A stretch of 64,000 bases of DNA from Muriiphilus sp048268845 (GCA_048268845.1 JBLWUQ010000009.1:67152-131151), one strand, 5' to 3'; positions 32,370 through 41,520 are shown, counted from the stretch's first letter. A program made the numbers and translations. The notes: a model not told the origin generated them from the sequence alone.

Positions 32370-33131
32370 ATGACGACACTCAGGGGCAGACACGCGCTCG
32401 TCACCGGCGGCGGCACCGGTATCGGGCTGGCGATCGCGCGGGCGCTGGCGGGTGCGGGCGCAGAGGTCACGATCACCGGGCGGCGGGCCGAGGTGCTGGC
32501 GGAGGCCGCGACGGGCCAAGCCGGCCTGCATCCGCTGGTGATGGACGTGACCGACGAGGCTTCGGTGCAAGGCGGCATCGCGGCGGCACGCGCGGCGCGC
32601 GGTCCGGTCGCGATCTGCGTCGCCAATGCGGGCATCGCCGAGGGGCGGTCGCTGGCGAAAACCTCGCTCGGGTTCTGGCGCGAGATGATGGCCACCAACC
32701 TCGACGGCGCGTTCCTGACGATCCGCGAATGCCTGCCCGACATGCTGGCCGCCGACTGGGGCCGGGTGATCGCGATGTCGTCCATCGCGGGCGTCAGGGG
32801 GCTGCGCGGCGCACCGGCCTATACCGCCTCCAAACACGGCGTGATCGGGCTGATCCGGTCGCTGTCCGAGGCGCATCTGGGCTCGGGCATCACCTTCAAC
32901 GCGATCTGCCCCGGCTATGTCGATACCGACATCGTGGCGCGCAACATCGACAGCATCGCCTCTCGGATCGGCGGCGACCGTGAGCGCGCATTGGCGGTGA
33001 TGGTCGAGGCCAACCGGCACAAGCGCCTGCTGGACCCGGACGAAATCGCCGCCGCCGCGATGTGGCTGGTCGGCCCCGGCTCGCAGAGCGTCAACGGCCA
33101 GACCATCGAGATTGCCGGGGGACAGATGTGA
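32370..33131 (+). CDS. Short-chain dehydrogenase/reductase
   Basis: A 253-residue classical SDR. The cofactor motif TGGGTGIG is at residues 11-18, the structural NAG motif is in VANAGIAEG, and the catalytic Ser-Tyr-Lys set is in SSIAG and YTASKHG. The GRR after the second strand suggests NADP(H) preference. Similarity is to 3-hydroxybutyrate and 3-oxoacyl-ACP reductase-like enzymes; the substrate is unknown. GGAGG precedes the ATG by five bases. Its stop overlaps the kynureninase start (TGATG), so both are made from one message, which suggests a role in the same pathway. Confidence 0.88.
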   Translation: MTTLRGRHALVTGGGTGIGLAIARALAGAGAEVTITGRRAEVLAEAATGQAGLHPLVMDVTDEASVQGGIAAARAARGPVAICVANAGIAEGRSLAKTSLGFWREMMATNLDGAFLTIRECLPDMLAADWGRVIAMSSIAGVRGLRGAPAYTASKHGVIGLIRSLSEAHLGSGITFNAICPGYVDTDIVARNIDSIASRIGGDRERALAVMVEANRHKRLLDPDEIAAAAMWLVGPGSQSVNGQTIEIAGGQM

Positions 33132-34321
33132 TGGATTTCGCTGCGACCAAGGCGCTGTTTCATTTGCCCGAGGGGGTGACCTATCTGGACGGCAATTCGC
33201 TCGGGCCGCTGCCGCGCACCGCCGCCGCGCGCATCGCCAGAACGGTCGAGGATGAATGGGGCGAGATGGTGATCACCGGCTGGAACCGGGCCGGATGGAT
33301 GGCGCAGCCGCGCGCGCTTGGCGACCGGATCGGGCGGCTGATCGGGGCCGCACCGGGTTTGGTCGTGGTTGGCGACACCCTGTCGATCAAGGTCTATCAG
33401 GCGCTCGCCGCCGCGCTCGACCTGCGCCCCGACCGGCGCCGGGTGCTGTCGGACCGGGGCAATTTCCCGACCGACCTTTACATGGCCGAGGGTCTGATCG
33501 CCTCGCTCGGGCGCGGTCACGTGTTGCAGGTGGTCGACCCCGAGGCGGTGGAAGACAACATCACCGACGACCTCGCCGTGCTGATGCTGACCGAGGTCGA
33601 TTACCGCACCGGGCGGCGGCACGACATGGCGGCGTTGACGCGCGCGGCGCATGCGGCGGGGGCGCTGGTGATCTGGGATCTGGCACATTCGGCGGGGGCA
33701 TTTCCGGTCGACCTTGCCGGGTGCGACGCCGATTTTGCGGTCGGCTGCACCTACAAATACCTCAACGCCGGCCCCGGCGCCCCCGCCTTCATCCATGTCG
33801 CACCGCGCCTTGCCGATCAGGTGCGCCCGGCGTTGTCGGGCTGGCTGGGGCATGAGGCGCCGTTCGCCTTCGACCCGACCTATCGCCCCGGCGCAGGCAT
33901 CGAGCGGATGCGGGTCGGCACGCCGCCGGTGATCCAGATGGCGGCGCTGGACGCCGCGCTCGACATCTGGGACGGGGTCGACATGGCGGCGCTGCGCGCG
34001 CGGTCGGTGGTGCTGTCGGAGCGGTTCATCGAGGGGGTCGAAGCGGTCTGCCCCGACCTCGTGCTCGCCAGCCCGCGTGACGCGGAGCAGCGCGGCAGTC
34101 AGGTGAGTTTCCGCTTCGAGCATGGCTACGCCGCGATGCAGGCGGTGATCGCGAAGGGCGTGATCGGCGATTTCCGCGCGCCCGACATCATGCGCTTCGG
34201 CATCACGCCGCTCTACCTTGACGAGGCCGACATCGACCGCGCCACGGCGGTGATCGCCGAGGTGATGGACCGCCAGTTGTGGGACGATCCCGCCTATCGC
34301 AAACGCGCGGCGGTGACTTGA
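33131..34321 (+). CDS. kynU: Kynureninase
   Basis: A 396-residue fold-type I PLP enzyme. The opening YLDGNSLGPLP is the kynureninase signature. The PLP lysine is in GCTYKYLNAGPGAPA, the cofactor aspartate in WDLAHSAGAFP, and a C-terminal MRFGITPLY follows. It splits kynurenine into anthranilate and alanine in tryptophan breakdown. No tryptophan 2,3-dioxygenase or formamidase gene is in the window, so the rest of the pathway lies elsewhere. It is cotranscribed with the SDR, and 105 bases separate it from the molybdoenzyme genes downstream on the same strand. Confidence 0.94.
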   Translation: MDFAATKALFHLPEGVTYLDGNSLGPLPRTAAARIARTVEDEWGEMVITGWNRAGWMAQPRALGDRIGRLIGAAPGLVVVGDTLSIKVYQALAAALDLRPDRRRVLSDRGNFPTDLYMAEGLIASLGRGHVLQVVDPEAVEDNITDDLAVLMLTEVDYRTGRRHDMAALTRAAHAAGALVIWDLAHSAGAFPVDLAGCDADFAVGCTYKYLNAGPGAPAFIHVAPRLADQVRPALSGWLGHEAPFAFDPTYRPGAGIERMRVGTPPVIQMAALDAALDIWDGVDMAALRARSVVLSERFIEGVEAVCPDLVLASPRDAEQRGSQVSFRFEHGYAAMQAVIAKGVIGDFRAPDIMRFGITPLYLDEADIDRATAVIAEVMDRQLWDDPAYRKRAAVT

Positions 34322-34425
34322 GGCCCGCGCGCCGCACCGGTGTCTGATCCGGCTTGCCGTCGCGTGCGTAATTGCATCGAGGCCGGGCGACACATAGGTT
34401 TGGCGTTCAGGACACGGAGATACGG

Positions 34426-34893
34426 ATGAGCTTTTCGCTTGAGATCAACGGCACCCGCCACGAGGTCGATCTGCCCGGCGATGTGCCGCTGTTGTGGGTG
34501 CTGCGCGACGCGCTGAGGCTGACCGGCACCAAGTTCGGCTGCGGCGTCGCGGCCTGCGGCGCCTGCACCGTGCATATCGACGGGGTCGCGGTGCAGTCCT
34601 GCCAGACCACGCTGGAAAATGTCGACGGGCCGGTGACGACCATCGAGGGGCTGGGCACGCCGGATGCGATGGCCGCGATCCAGCGTGCATGGGTCGAACA
34701 TGACGTGGCGCAATGCGGCTATTGCCAATCGGGCCAGATCATGCAGGCCGCCGCGCTCTTGGCCGAAACGCCCGACCCGACGGATGCCGAGATCGACGCG
34801 GCGATGTGGGGCAACCTCTGCCGCTGCGGCACCTATCCGCGTATCCGTGCGGCGATCCACACGGCGGCGAAACTGATGCAGGTTGAGGGCTAG
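34426..34893 (+). CDS. Two [2Fe-2S] cluster subunit of an isoquinoline-oxidoreductase-type enzyme
   Basis: A 155-residue iron-sulfur subunit of the xanthine oxidase family. The plant-type cluster ligands are Cys39, Cys44, Cys47 and Cys59 (GCGVAACGACTVHIDG). The second cluster ligands are Cys97, Cys100, Cys132 and Cys134 (QCGYCQSGQ, CRCGTYPRI). It passes electrons from the molybdenum site to an external acceptor, typical of IorA. GGAG six bases before the ATG sets the start. It lies three bases upstream of the large subunit. No separate FAD subunit gene is present, as in the IorAB-type two-subunit enzymes. Confidence 0.93.
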   Translation: MSFSLEINGTRHEVDLPGDVPLLWVLRDALRLTGTKFGCGVAACGACTVHIDGVAVQSCQTTLENVDGPVTTIEGLGTPDAMAAIQRAWVEHDVAQCGYCQSGQIMQAAALLAETPDPTDAEIDAAMWGNLCRCGTYPRIRAAIHTAAKLMQVEG

Positions 34894-34896
34894 AAC

Positions 34897-37104
34897 ATGG
34901 GCAAGCTGAAAACCCTCACCCGGCGCGCATTTGTCGTCGGCTCGGTCGCCGTCGCCGGTGGTGTTGCCTTCGGAACCTATCAGGTGATCCGCCCGGCGAA
35001 AGGCCCCGGCGCGCCGGATCAGGGCGTGAGGCTCAACCCCTGGGTGGTGATCGACGCGCGCGGCGTCACCGTGATCGTGCCGCGCGCCGAGATGGGACAG
35101 GGCGTGCAGACGACGCTGGCCGCATTGGTGGCCGAGGAGCTTGAGGTGCCGCTGTCGGAGGTCAACGTGGACCACGGCCCGCCCGCCGAGGTCTATGCCA
35201 ACATGTCGCTGCTGATCCCGCGCGACTACGATTCCGAGAGGCCCGGCGCGGTGATGCAGACGCTGTATCAGGCGATGCCCAAGGTTCTGGGCCTTCAGAT
35301 CACCGGCGGGTCGTTTTCCGCCTTCGACGCCTATGAGCCAATGCGCAAGGCCGGTGCCGCCGCGCGCGAGGTGCTGCGCGCGGCCGGAGCGGCGCGGCTT
35401 GGCGTCGGGCTCGATCAGGTGCGGGCCGAGGCGGGCGCCATCGTTGCCACCGATGGCAGCCGCATTGCTTACGCCGATCTGGCCGAGGATGCCGCAAGGA
35501 TCGACCCGCCGAAATCGGTTCGCCTGAAAGCCCCCGCCGACTGGACCATTCTGGGGAAAAGCCAGATCCGGCTCGACCAGCCCGCCAAGGCCACCGGCAC
35601 CGCCACCTTCGGGATCGACGTGCGCGTGGCCGGCATGCGCTTTGCCACGGTGAAGATGTCGCCACGGCTGGGTGGCGGCATGCTGTCGTTCGACGCTTCC
35701 GGGGCCGAAACCATGCCGGGCGTCGAGCGCGTGGTCGATCTGGGCGACGGGTTCGCGGTGGTGGCGACGAACACATGGCTCGCCATGCAGGCCGCCGAGG
35801 CGGTGCGTGTCGAATGGGGCCAGGTGCCCTACCCGGCCGAGACAAACGCGATCTTTGCCGTGATCGAAGGGGCGTTCATGGACAAGCCCAACATCACCGC
35901 CCGCGACGAGGGCGATGTCGAGGCCGGGGGCGATGGCGAGATGGTCGAGGCCGAATACCGCGTGCCCTATCTCGCGCATGCGACGATGGAGCCGATGAAC
36001 TCGACCGCGCTCTACACCGGCGACGCGCTGGAATTGTGGTCGGGCAATCAGGCACCGATGATGCTGCAAAAGGACGCCGCCAAGGCGGTCGGGCTGAAAA
36101 GGGACGCGGTGACACTGCACACCACGATCATGGGAGGCGGCTTTGGCAGACGCGCCAGCGTCGATTTCGGCGTGATCGCGGCGCGGGTGGCCAAGGCGAT
36201 GCCGGGCACGCCGGTGCAGGTGACATGGAGCCGCGAGGAAGACATGCGCCACGACCACTACCGCCCCGGCGCGATTGCGCGCATGGCCGCGCGGCTCGAG
36301 GGCGGCAAGGTGGCGATGCTGAAGGGCGATGTCGCCTGCGGCTCGGTCATGGGCGCGCAGATGGGCATTTCGATGGCCGACCGGACCATCACCGAGGGCG
36401 TCGGCGACCAGCCCGACCGGATCGCGAACCACCGCATTCGCGGCTTTGCCGCCGATGTCGCGGTGCCGCTGGGCTTCTGGCGCTCGGTCGGCAATTCGCA
36501 GAACGCGTTTTTTCACGAGAGCTTCATGGACGAGATGGCCCATGCGGCAGGCGCCGATCCGGTCGCGTTTCGCCTTGCGATGATCCGCCCGGAGCACGCG
36601 CGCTCGGCCGATGTGCTGGCGAAGGTGGCGGAAATGTCGAACTGGACCGGCAAGACCCCGGATGGCGTCGGGCGCGGGGTGGCGTTTACCTACAGTTTTG
36701 GCACCCCGGTCGCGGAGGTCGTGGAGGTTGTCGAGAACGCGGGCAAGATCCGCATCGCCAAGGTCTGGATCGCCGCCGATCTGGGCGTGATCCTCGACCC
36801 CGGAAATTGCGAGGCGCAACTGACCGGCGGCTGCATCTTCGGCCTGACGGCGGCGGTGCATGGCAAGATCACCTTTGCCGACGGCATGGTCGAGCAGGGC
36901 AACTTTACCGACTACGAGCTTCTGCGCCTGCCCGACACGCCCGCCTTCGAGGTCGCGCTGATGGCGACGGGCGACCGCCCTGGCGGGGTCGGCGAGGTCG
37001 GCACGCCGCCGGCGGCACCGGCGCTGGCAAATGCGCTGTTCGACCTGACCGGCGAGCGGGTGCGGCAATTGCCGCTGATCGACCGGTTCGATTTCGTCGG
37101 GTGA
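34897..37104 (+). CDS. Molybdopterin-binding large subunit, isoquinoline-oxidoreductase type
   Basis: A 735-residue large subunit of the IorB type. Residues 1 to about 30 look like a Tat signal (LTRRAFVVGSVAVAGG, twin arginines at 9-10), so the complex is probably exported folded with its cofactor. Family stretches include PRAEMGQGVQTTL, the GGGFGRRASVDFG molybdopterin contact and the C-terminal GVGEVGTPPAAPALANA with the catalytic glutamate region. Such enzymes hydroxylate N-heteroaromatics or oxidise aldehydes. The substrate cannot be read from the sequence, but proximity to kynU raises the possibility of a quinoline-type compound. Confidence 0.92.
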   Translation: MGKLKTLTRRAFVVGSVAVAGGVAFGTYQVIRPAKGPGAPDQGVRLNPWVVIDARGVTVIVPRAEMGQGVQTTLAALVAEELEVPLSEVNVDHGPPAEVYANMSLLIPRDYDSERPGAVMQTLYQAMPKVLGLQITGGSFSAFDAYEPMRKAGAAAREVLRAAGAARLGVGLDQVRAEAGAIVATDGSRIAYADLAEDAARIDPPKSVRLKAPADWTILGKSQIRLDQPAKATGTATFGIDVRVAGMRFATVKMSPRLGGGMLSFDASGAETMPGVERVVDLGDGFAVVATNTWLAMQAAEAVRVEWGQVPYPAETNAIFAVIEGAFMDKPNITARDEGDVEAGGDGEMVEAEYRVPYLAHATMEPMNSTALYTGDALELWSGNQAPMMLQKDAAKAVGLKRDAVTLHTTIMGGGFGRRASVDFGVIAARVAKAMPGTPVQVTWSREEDMRHDHYRPGAIARMAARLEGGKVAMLKGDVACGSVMGAQMGISMADRTITEGVGDQPDRIANHRIRGFAADVAVPLGFWRSVGNSQNAFFHESFMDEMAHAAGADPVAFRLAMIRPEHARSADVLAKVAEMSNWTGKTPDGVGRGVAFTYSFGTPVAEVVEVVENAGKIRIAKVWIAADLGVILDPGNCEAQLTGGCIFGLTAAVHGKITFADGMVEQGNFTDYELLRLPDTPAFEVALMATGDRPGGVGEVGTPPAAPALANALFDLTGERVRQLPLIDRFDFVG

Positions 37105-37148
37105 CACGCCGCCGCGCGGCGGCGTGTTGCGCGGGCGCGCGCCCGCGC
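37104..37148. terminator. Bidirectional terminator region between convergent genes
   Basis: A perfect 24-base palindrome built on ACACGCCGCCGC (37104-37127) starts at the last base of the molybdoenzyme stop. It is followed by GCGCGGGC/GCCCGCGC (37129-37148), ending just before the ABC-F stop (37151). There is no T-run. Confidence 0.55.
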
Positions 37149-37150
37149 CG

Positions 37151-38995
37151 TCACACCCCGGCGGTTTCGAGCTTTTCCTGCGCCGAAAGCCACATCGCCT
37201 CGGCCCGGTCGAGACCTTCCATCACCTCGGCGTATTTCTTCTGCCAGACCTCGACCTCGCCCGCCTTGCCGTCCTCGTAAAGCGCCGGGTTGGCCAGTTT
37301 CGTCGCCAGCTTGTCGCGCATGGCGTTGAGCTTGGCCAGTCGATCCTCGCATTTGCGCACCTCGCTGCGCAGCGCCTGCAGGGTGTCGCGCGAGGGGCGT
37401 TTGGGCTTGTCCTTCGGCTTGTCGGGCGCCGGTTTGTCCGAGGACAGCAGCAGGCGGCGATAGGCTTCGAGGTCGTCCTCGAACTCCGTGACCCGCCCGC
37501 CCTGCACCAGCCACAGCCGGTCCGCGACCAGCGACAGCAGGTGCATGTCGTGGCTGACCAGCACCACCGCGCCGGTATAATCCACCAGCGCCTCGACCAG
37601 CGCCTCGCGGCTTTCGATGTCGAGGTGGTTGGTCGGCTCGTCAAGGATCAGCAGATGCGGCGCGTCGAGCGTGGCCAGAAGCAGCGTGAGGCGCGCCTTC
37701 TGCCCGCCCGACAGCCGCGCCACCACGGTCTCGGCCTGATCGGCCATCAGGCCGAAACCCGACAGGCGCGAACGCCCCCGCGCCGGGGTCTCGCCGGGGC
37801 GCAGGCGGCGCAGGTGGTCGAGCGGGGTCTCATCGGCGCGCAGCTCGTCCATCTGGTGCTGGGCGAAATAGCCGATGCGCAACTTTGAGGACCGCGTCAT
37901 GCGGCCGGTCATCGCCGGCAGCCGGTCGGCGAGCAGTTTGGACAGCGTCGACTTGCCCTCGCCGTTGCGGCCCAAGAGCGCGATGCGGTCGTCCTGGTCG
38001 ATGCGCAGGGTCAGGCCGGACAGGACCGCCTTGCCGTCATAGCCGACGCTCGCCCCCTCCAGCGCGATGATCGGCGGCGACAGTTCCTCGGGCGTGGGAA
38101 AGGTGAACTTGCGCAGCGCGGCCTCTTGCGGGGTCGCGGTGAACTTCAGTTTCTCGATCATCTTCAGCCGCGATTGCGCCTGCACCGCCTTGGCCGCCGA
38201 GTAGCGGAAGCGGTCGACGAAGCTTTGCAGATGCGCGCGGCGCGCCTGCATCTTCCTGTTCTCGGCCTCGACCGACGCCAGCCGCGACGCGCGGGTCTCG
38301 GCGAAGGTGTCGTAGGGGCCGGAATAATAGGTCAGCTTCTTGTCCTCGAGGTGCAGGATGCCACCCACCGCCCGGTTCAGCAGCCCACGGTCGTGCGAGA
38401 TGATGATGACGGTATGGGGATAGCGCGCGAGGTAGCTTTCGAGCCACAACGCGCCTTCAAGGTCGAGGTAGTTGGTCGGCTCGTCCAGCAGCAAGAGGTC
38501 AGGCCGCGAGAACAGCACCGCCGCCAGCGCCACGCGCATCCGCCAGCCGCCCGAGAAATCCGAACAGGGCCGGGCCTGATCGGCATCGTCAAAGCCAAGC
38601 CCCTTGAGGATCGAGGCCGCTCGCGCCGGGGCGGACCAGGCGTCGATGTCGACCAGCCGTGTCTGGATTTCGGCAATCCGGTGCGCGTCGGTGGCGCGCC
38701 CGGCCTCGGCCATCAGCGCCGCACGCTCGGTGTCGGCGGCCAGAACGGTGTCGGTCAGCGACACGTCAGACGACGGCGCCTCCTGCGCCACGCCACCGAT
38801 CCGCGCGCCCCTGGGCACGGAAATCTCGCCGGTCTCAAGCGCCAGCTCGCCCCGGATCAGGCGAAACAGCGTGGTCTTGCCGGTGCCGTTGCGCCCGACC
38901 AGACCAACCTTGTGGCCATCGGGAATCGCCGCCGAAGCGTGCACGATCAGCGGCCGGCCCTCGACCGAATAGGATATGTCATCAATTCGAAGCAT
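37151..38995 (-). CDS. ABC-F family ATPase
   Basis: A 614-residue soluble protein with two ABC domains and no membrane segments. Domain 1 has VGRNGTGKTTL, FSGGWRMRVALA and LLLLDEPTNYLDLE. The interdomain linker is helical (VEAENRKMQARRAHLQSFV). Domain 2 has LGRNGEGKSTLS, LSGGQKARLTLLLA and LILDEPTNHLD. A C-terminal coiled coil (LRSEVRKCEDRLAKLN) follows, as in Uup/YheS. ABC-F proteins act on the ribosome E site to relieve stalls. The start at 38995 was chosen where similarity begins. It lies downstream of hom in the same direction. Confidence 0.9.
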   Translation of the reverse strand: MLRIDDISYSVEGRPLIVHASAAIPDGHKVGLVGRNGTGKTTLFRLIRGELALETGEISVPRGARIGGVAQEAPSSDVSLTDTVLAADTERAALMAEAGRATDAHRIAEIQTRLVDIDAWSAPARAASILKGLGFDDADQARPCSDFSGGWRMRVALAAVLFSRPDLLLLDEPTNYLDLEGALWLESYLARYPHTVIIISHDRGLLNRAVGGILHLEDKKLTYYSGPYDTFAETRASRLASVEAENRKMQARRAHLQSFVDRFRYSAAKAVQAQSRLKMIEKLKFTATPQEAALRKFTFPTPEELSPPIIALEGASVGYDGKAVLSGLTLRIDQDDRIALLGRNGEGKSTLSKLLADRLPAMTGRMTRSSKLRIGYFAQHQMDELRADETPLDHLRRLRPGETPARGRSRLSGFGLMADQAETVVARLSGGQKARLTLLLATLDAPHLLILDEPTNHLDIESREALVEALVDYTGAVVLVSHDMHLLSLVADRLWLVQGGRVTEFEDDLEAYRRLLLSSDKPAPDKPKDKPKRPSRDTLQALRSEVRKCEDRLAKLNAMRDKLATKLANPALYEDGKAGEVEVWQKKYAEVMEGLDRAEAMWLSAQEKLETAGV

Positions 38996-39034
38996 GGGCG
39001 CCTCACTGCCGCAAGCCAGCGCCGGGGTCAATCC

Positions 39035-39077
39035 ACCCGGCACATGTTGCGCGCGTCATCCCGAATATGTGCCGGGT
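39035..39077 (-). terminator. Inverted repeat after hom
   Basis: Perfect 11-base arms ACCCGGCACAT (39035-39045) and ATGTGCCGGGT (39067-39077) flank a 21-base loop. It begins two bases after the hom stop on the minus strand. The long loop and lack of T-run leave open a protein-binding dyad instead. Confidence 0.4.
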
Positions 39078-39078
39078 G

Positions 39079-40371
39079 TCAAACTTTCTCGATGCGGATC
39101 GCCACCGGTTCGGCCACCACCACGCCGGTGGCGCGCAGGCCCTCGCGCGCGGTCTCGATCTGGCTGCGGGCGCAACGGTGGGTGACGACGATCACCGGCG
39201 CAGTCTGGGCGTCGTGGCGGTATTGCCGCATCCGGTCGATCGAGATCCCCGCCTCGCCCAGAACCGACGCCACCTTGCCCAGCGCGCCGGGTTTGTCCTG
39301 AAGCTCGAGCCGGATGTAATAGGGCGCGGGCACGACGGCGCGCGCCGGCGTTGCCGCCTCGAGCAGATGCGCGGGTGCGCCGAAGGTCGGGATCGAGATG
39401 CCGCGCGCGATGTCCATGACGTCGCCCATCACCGCGCTGGCGGTCGGCCCCTCGCCCGCGCCTGCACCGCGCAACACCACCTGGCCGACGCTGTCGCCCT
39501 CGATCACCACCATGTTGGTGCCGCCCTCGAGCTGACCCAGCGGCGAGGTCGAGGGCACGAGACAGGGGCTCATCCGCTGCTCAAGCCCGCGTCCGGTCAT
39601 CTGCGCCACGCCCAGGAGCTTGATCCGGTAGCCCATGTCGGCGGCCTGTTCGATGTCGCGGATCGAGATATGCTCGATCCCCTCGATCTCGACCGCGCCG
39701 AAATTGACCTGGGTGCCGAAGGCGATCGCGGCCAGCAGCGACAGCTTGTGGCCGGCGTCGATGCCGCCGACGTCAAGCTGCGGGTCGGCCTCGAGATAGC
39801 CCAGCTTGTCGGCCTCGTCGAACACCACCTCATAGGGCAGGTCGGCGTCATACATCCGGGTCAGGATATAGTTGCAGGTGCCGTTCATCACGCCCATGAC
39901 GCGGGTGATCTCGTTGCCCGCCAGCCCCTCGGTCAGCGCCTTGATCACCGGGATGCCGCCGGCCACGGCGGCCTCGAAGCGCAGCATCACGCCGGCGGCC
40001 TCGGCGGCCAGCGCCAGATCCTGCCCGTGATGCGCCAGAAGCGCCTTGTTGGCGGTCACGACATGCTTGCCGGCGGCAATCGCGGCCTCGACCGAGGCCT
40101 TGGCCGGGCCGTCCGAGCCGCCCATGAGTTCGACGAACACGTCGATATCGGCGCGCTTGGCCATCGCGACCGGATCGTCGGCCCAGTCGTAATGCGCGAT
40201 CTCGACCCCGCGATCCTTGTCGCGCGAGCGCGCGCTGACGGCGGTGATCAACACCGGGCGGCCGGTGCGCTGCTCGATCAGCTTGGCGTGGCGGCGCACG
40301 ATCTTGACGACGCCGACGCCGACGGTCCCGAGACCCGCGATGCCGAGGCGGAGGGGTTCGTTATGGGACAT
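39079..40371 (-). CDS. hom: Homoserine dehydrogenase
   Basis: A 430-residue enzyme. The N-terminal nucleotide fold reads GIAGLGTVGVGVV, followed by the conserved FVELMGG and VVTANKALLA. The catalytic domain contains GIPVIKAL and GTCNYIL, and residues after about 345 form an ACT domain (YYIRLELQDKPGALGKVAS), as expected for threonine feedback. It reduces aspartate semialdehyde to homoserine for threonine and methionine synthesis. A GTTTCGC/GCGAAAC dyad lies 22 bases upstream. Divergent from the LysR gene. Confidence 0.96.
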   Translation of the reverse strand: MSHNEPLRLGIAGLGTVGVGVVKIVRRHAKLIEQRTGRPVLITAVSARSRDKDRGVEIAHYDWADDPVAMAKRADIDVFVELMGGSDGPAKASVEAAIAAGKHVVTANKALLAHHGQDLALAAEAAGVMLRFEAAVAGGIPVIKALTEGLAGNEITRVMGVMNGTCNYILTRMYDADLPYEVVFDEADKLGYLEADPQLDVGGIDAGHKLSLLAAIAFGTQVNFGAVEIEGIEHISIRDIEQAADMGYRIKLLGVAQMTGRGLEQRMSPCLVPSTSPLGQLEGGTNMVVIEGDSVGQVVLRGAGAGEGPTASAVMGDVMDIARGISIPTFGAPAHLLEAATPARAVVPAPYYIRLELQDKPGALGKVASVLGEAGISIDRMRQYRHDAQTAPVIVVTHRCARSQIETAREGLRATGVVVAEPVAIRIEKV

Positions 40372-40392
40372 GCGCGGCTCCGTTCATCGGTG

Positions 40393-40414
40393 GTTTCGCA
40401 CCTGTTAGCGAAAC
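40393..40414. promoter_or_regulatory. Dyad upstream of hom
   Basis: GTTTCGC (40393-40399) and GCGAAAC (40408-40414) form a perfect 7-base inverted repeat with an 8-base spacer in the hom-LysR intergenic region. It could be an operator or a 5' hairpin of the hom message. Confidence 0.3.
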
Positions 40415-40533
40415 GCCGGCGCGGGTGCAACGTGAGCCGTGGCCTGACGGTTGTTCACCGCGAAATTAGGGGGAGCCAATCGGCTGCGGCATGCGCTAGG
40501 GTGGAGTCGGAATAAATAGAAAACTGCGCGAAC

Positions 40534-41409
40534 ATGACTACGAATTGGGATGATCTCAAGTATCTGCTTGCGGTTGCGCGGCAGGGGACTCTGCTGGCCG
40601 CGGCGGCGCGGCTGGGCACCAATGCCTCGACGGTATCGCGGCGGATCCAGCGGCTCGAGGCCGATGCCGGGGCAAACCTGTTGCAGCGGCAGGGCGACCG
40701 CTGGATGCCGACGCTTGAGGCGCAGGGCCTGCTTGAGATTGCCCGCACGCTCGAGGTCGAGATGACCACGGCCGAGCGCGACCTCGCCAGCCATGGCGAG
40801 CGGCCGACCGGGCGGGTCATCCTCAACAGCTTTCCATTGGTGCATACGCTGGTGCTTGCCGCCAATGTCGGCGCGTTCTTCGAACAGTTTCCCGAGCTTG
40901 ATCTGGAACTGGAATACTCGCCCCGCCCACTCAGCCTGGCGCGGGGCGAGGCCGATCTGTCGATCCGCGAATTCGAGCCGACCGAGGGCAAGCTGGTGAA
41001 AAGCCGGATCGCCTCGGCCTGGGTCGGTCCATACCAGTTGCCAAAGGCGCCGCCGACAACGCGCTGGGTCGGGCTTACGCGGGCGTTCGAGCAAAGCATC
41101 CCGATGCTGCGGGCGCATGACGTTTTCGCGGGCGCCCCGGCGTTGCGCTGCCCCTCGACCAGGGCGCAGGCGGTCGCGATGGTGTCCTCGGGGATGCCCG
41201 GCATGCTGCCCACATGCGCCGCCCGGTTGTATCCGGAGCTGCTTCCGTGTGACATTCTGGGCGGGTTTACCGAGCATCCGATCTGGATGGTCTACCACGA
41301 AAGCAAACGTGGAGATCCAAAGGTAATCAGCACGATCAAATGGTTACGGGATGTTTTCCCGTCTTCGAGCCGCTGCCTCTGCGGCCTCTGCGCCCGCCCC
41401 GAGATGTGA
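40534..41409 (+). CDS. LysR-family transcriptional regulator
   Basis: A 291-residue regulator. The N-terminal winged helix-turn-helix reads DLKYLLAVARQGTLLAAAA and NASTVSRRIQRLEADAG; the rest is a LysR-substrate-type effector domain. The subgroup resembles those with a short, divergent sensor domain seen in roseobacters. It is divergent from hom with 162 bases between, so hom may be a target, but the usual self-and-neighbour rule is only a guess here. The C-terminus carries an unusual cysteine cluster (CLCGLCARPEM) that could sense redox or metals. Confidence 0.85.
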   Translation: MTTNWDDLKYLLAVARQGTLLAAAARLGTNASTVSRRIQRLEADAGANLLQRQGDRWMPTLEAQGLLEIARTLEVEMTTAERDLASHGERPTGRVILNSFPLVHTLVLAANVGAFFEQFPELDLELEYSPRPLSLARGEADLSIREFEPTEGKLVKSRIASAWVGPYQLPKAPPTTRWVGLTRAFEQSIPMLRAHDVFAGAPALRCPSTRAQAVAMVSSGMPGMLPTCAARLYPELLPCDILGGFTEHPIWMVYHESKRGDPKVISTIKWLRDVFPSSSRCLCGLCARPEM

Positions 41410-41520
41410 ATTTGCGTTTTCGCAAACCCGACTTCACACTCGTGAAGGTTGTATCCCCTGCCGGTATGATGGTTAGTATCGGGTAACAGTGGGGGCAACC
41501 GCTGACGTAGGAGGCAGACA

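Noticed and set aside
34294..37107. Long minus-strand open frame opposite the molybdoenzyme genes
   Set aside because: Histidine- and arginine-rich shadow with no domain; the plus strand carries complete cysteine and cofactor motifs.
41410..41426. Terminator after the LysR gene (TTTGCG-TTTT-CGCAAA)
   Set aside because: The 6-base stem is short and lacks a following T-run; too weak to list as a terminator.
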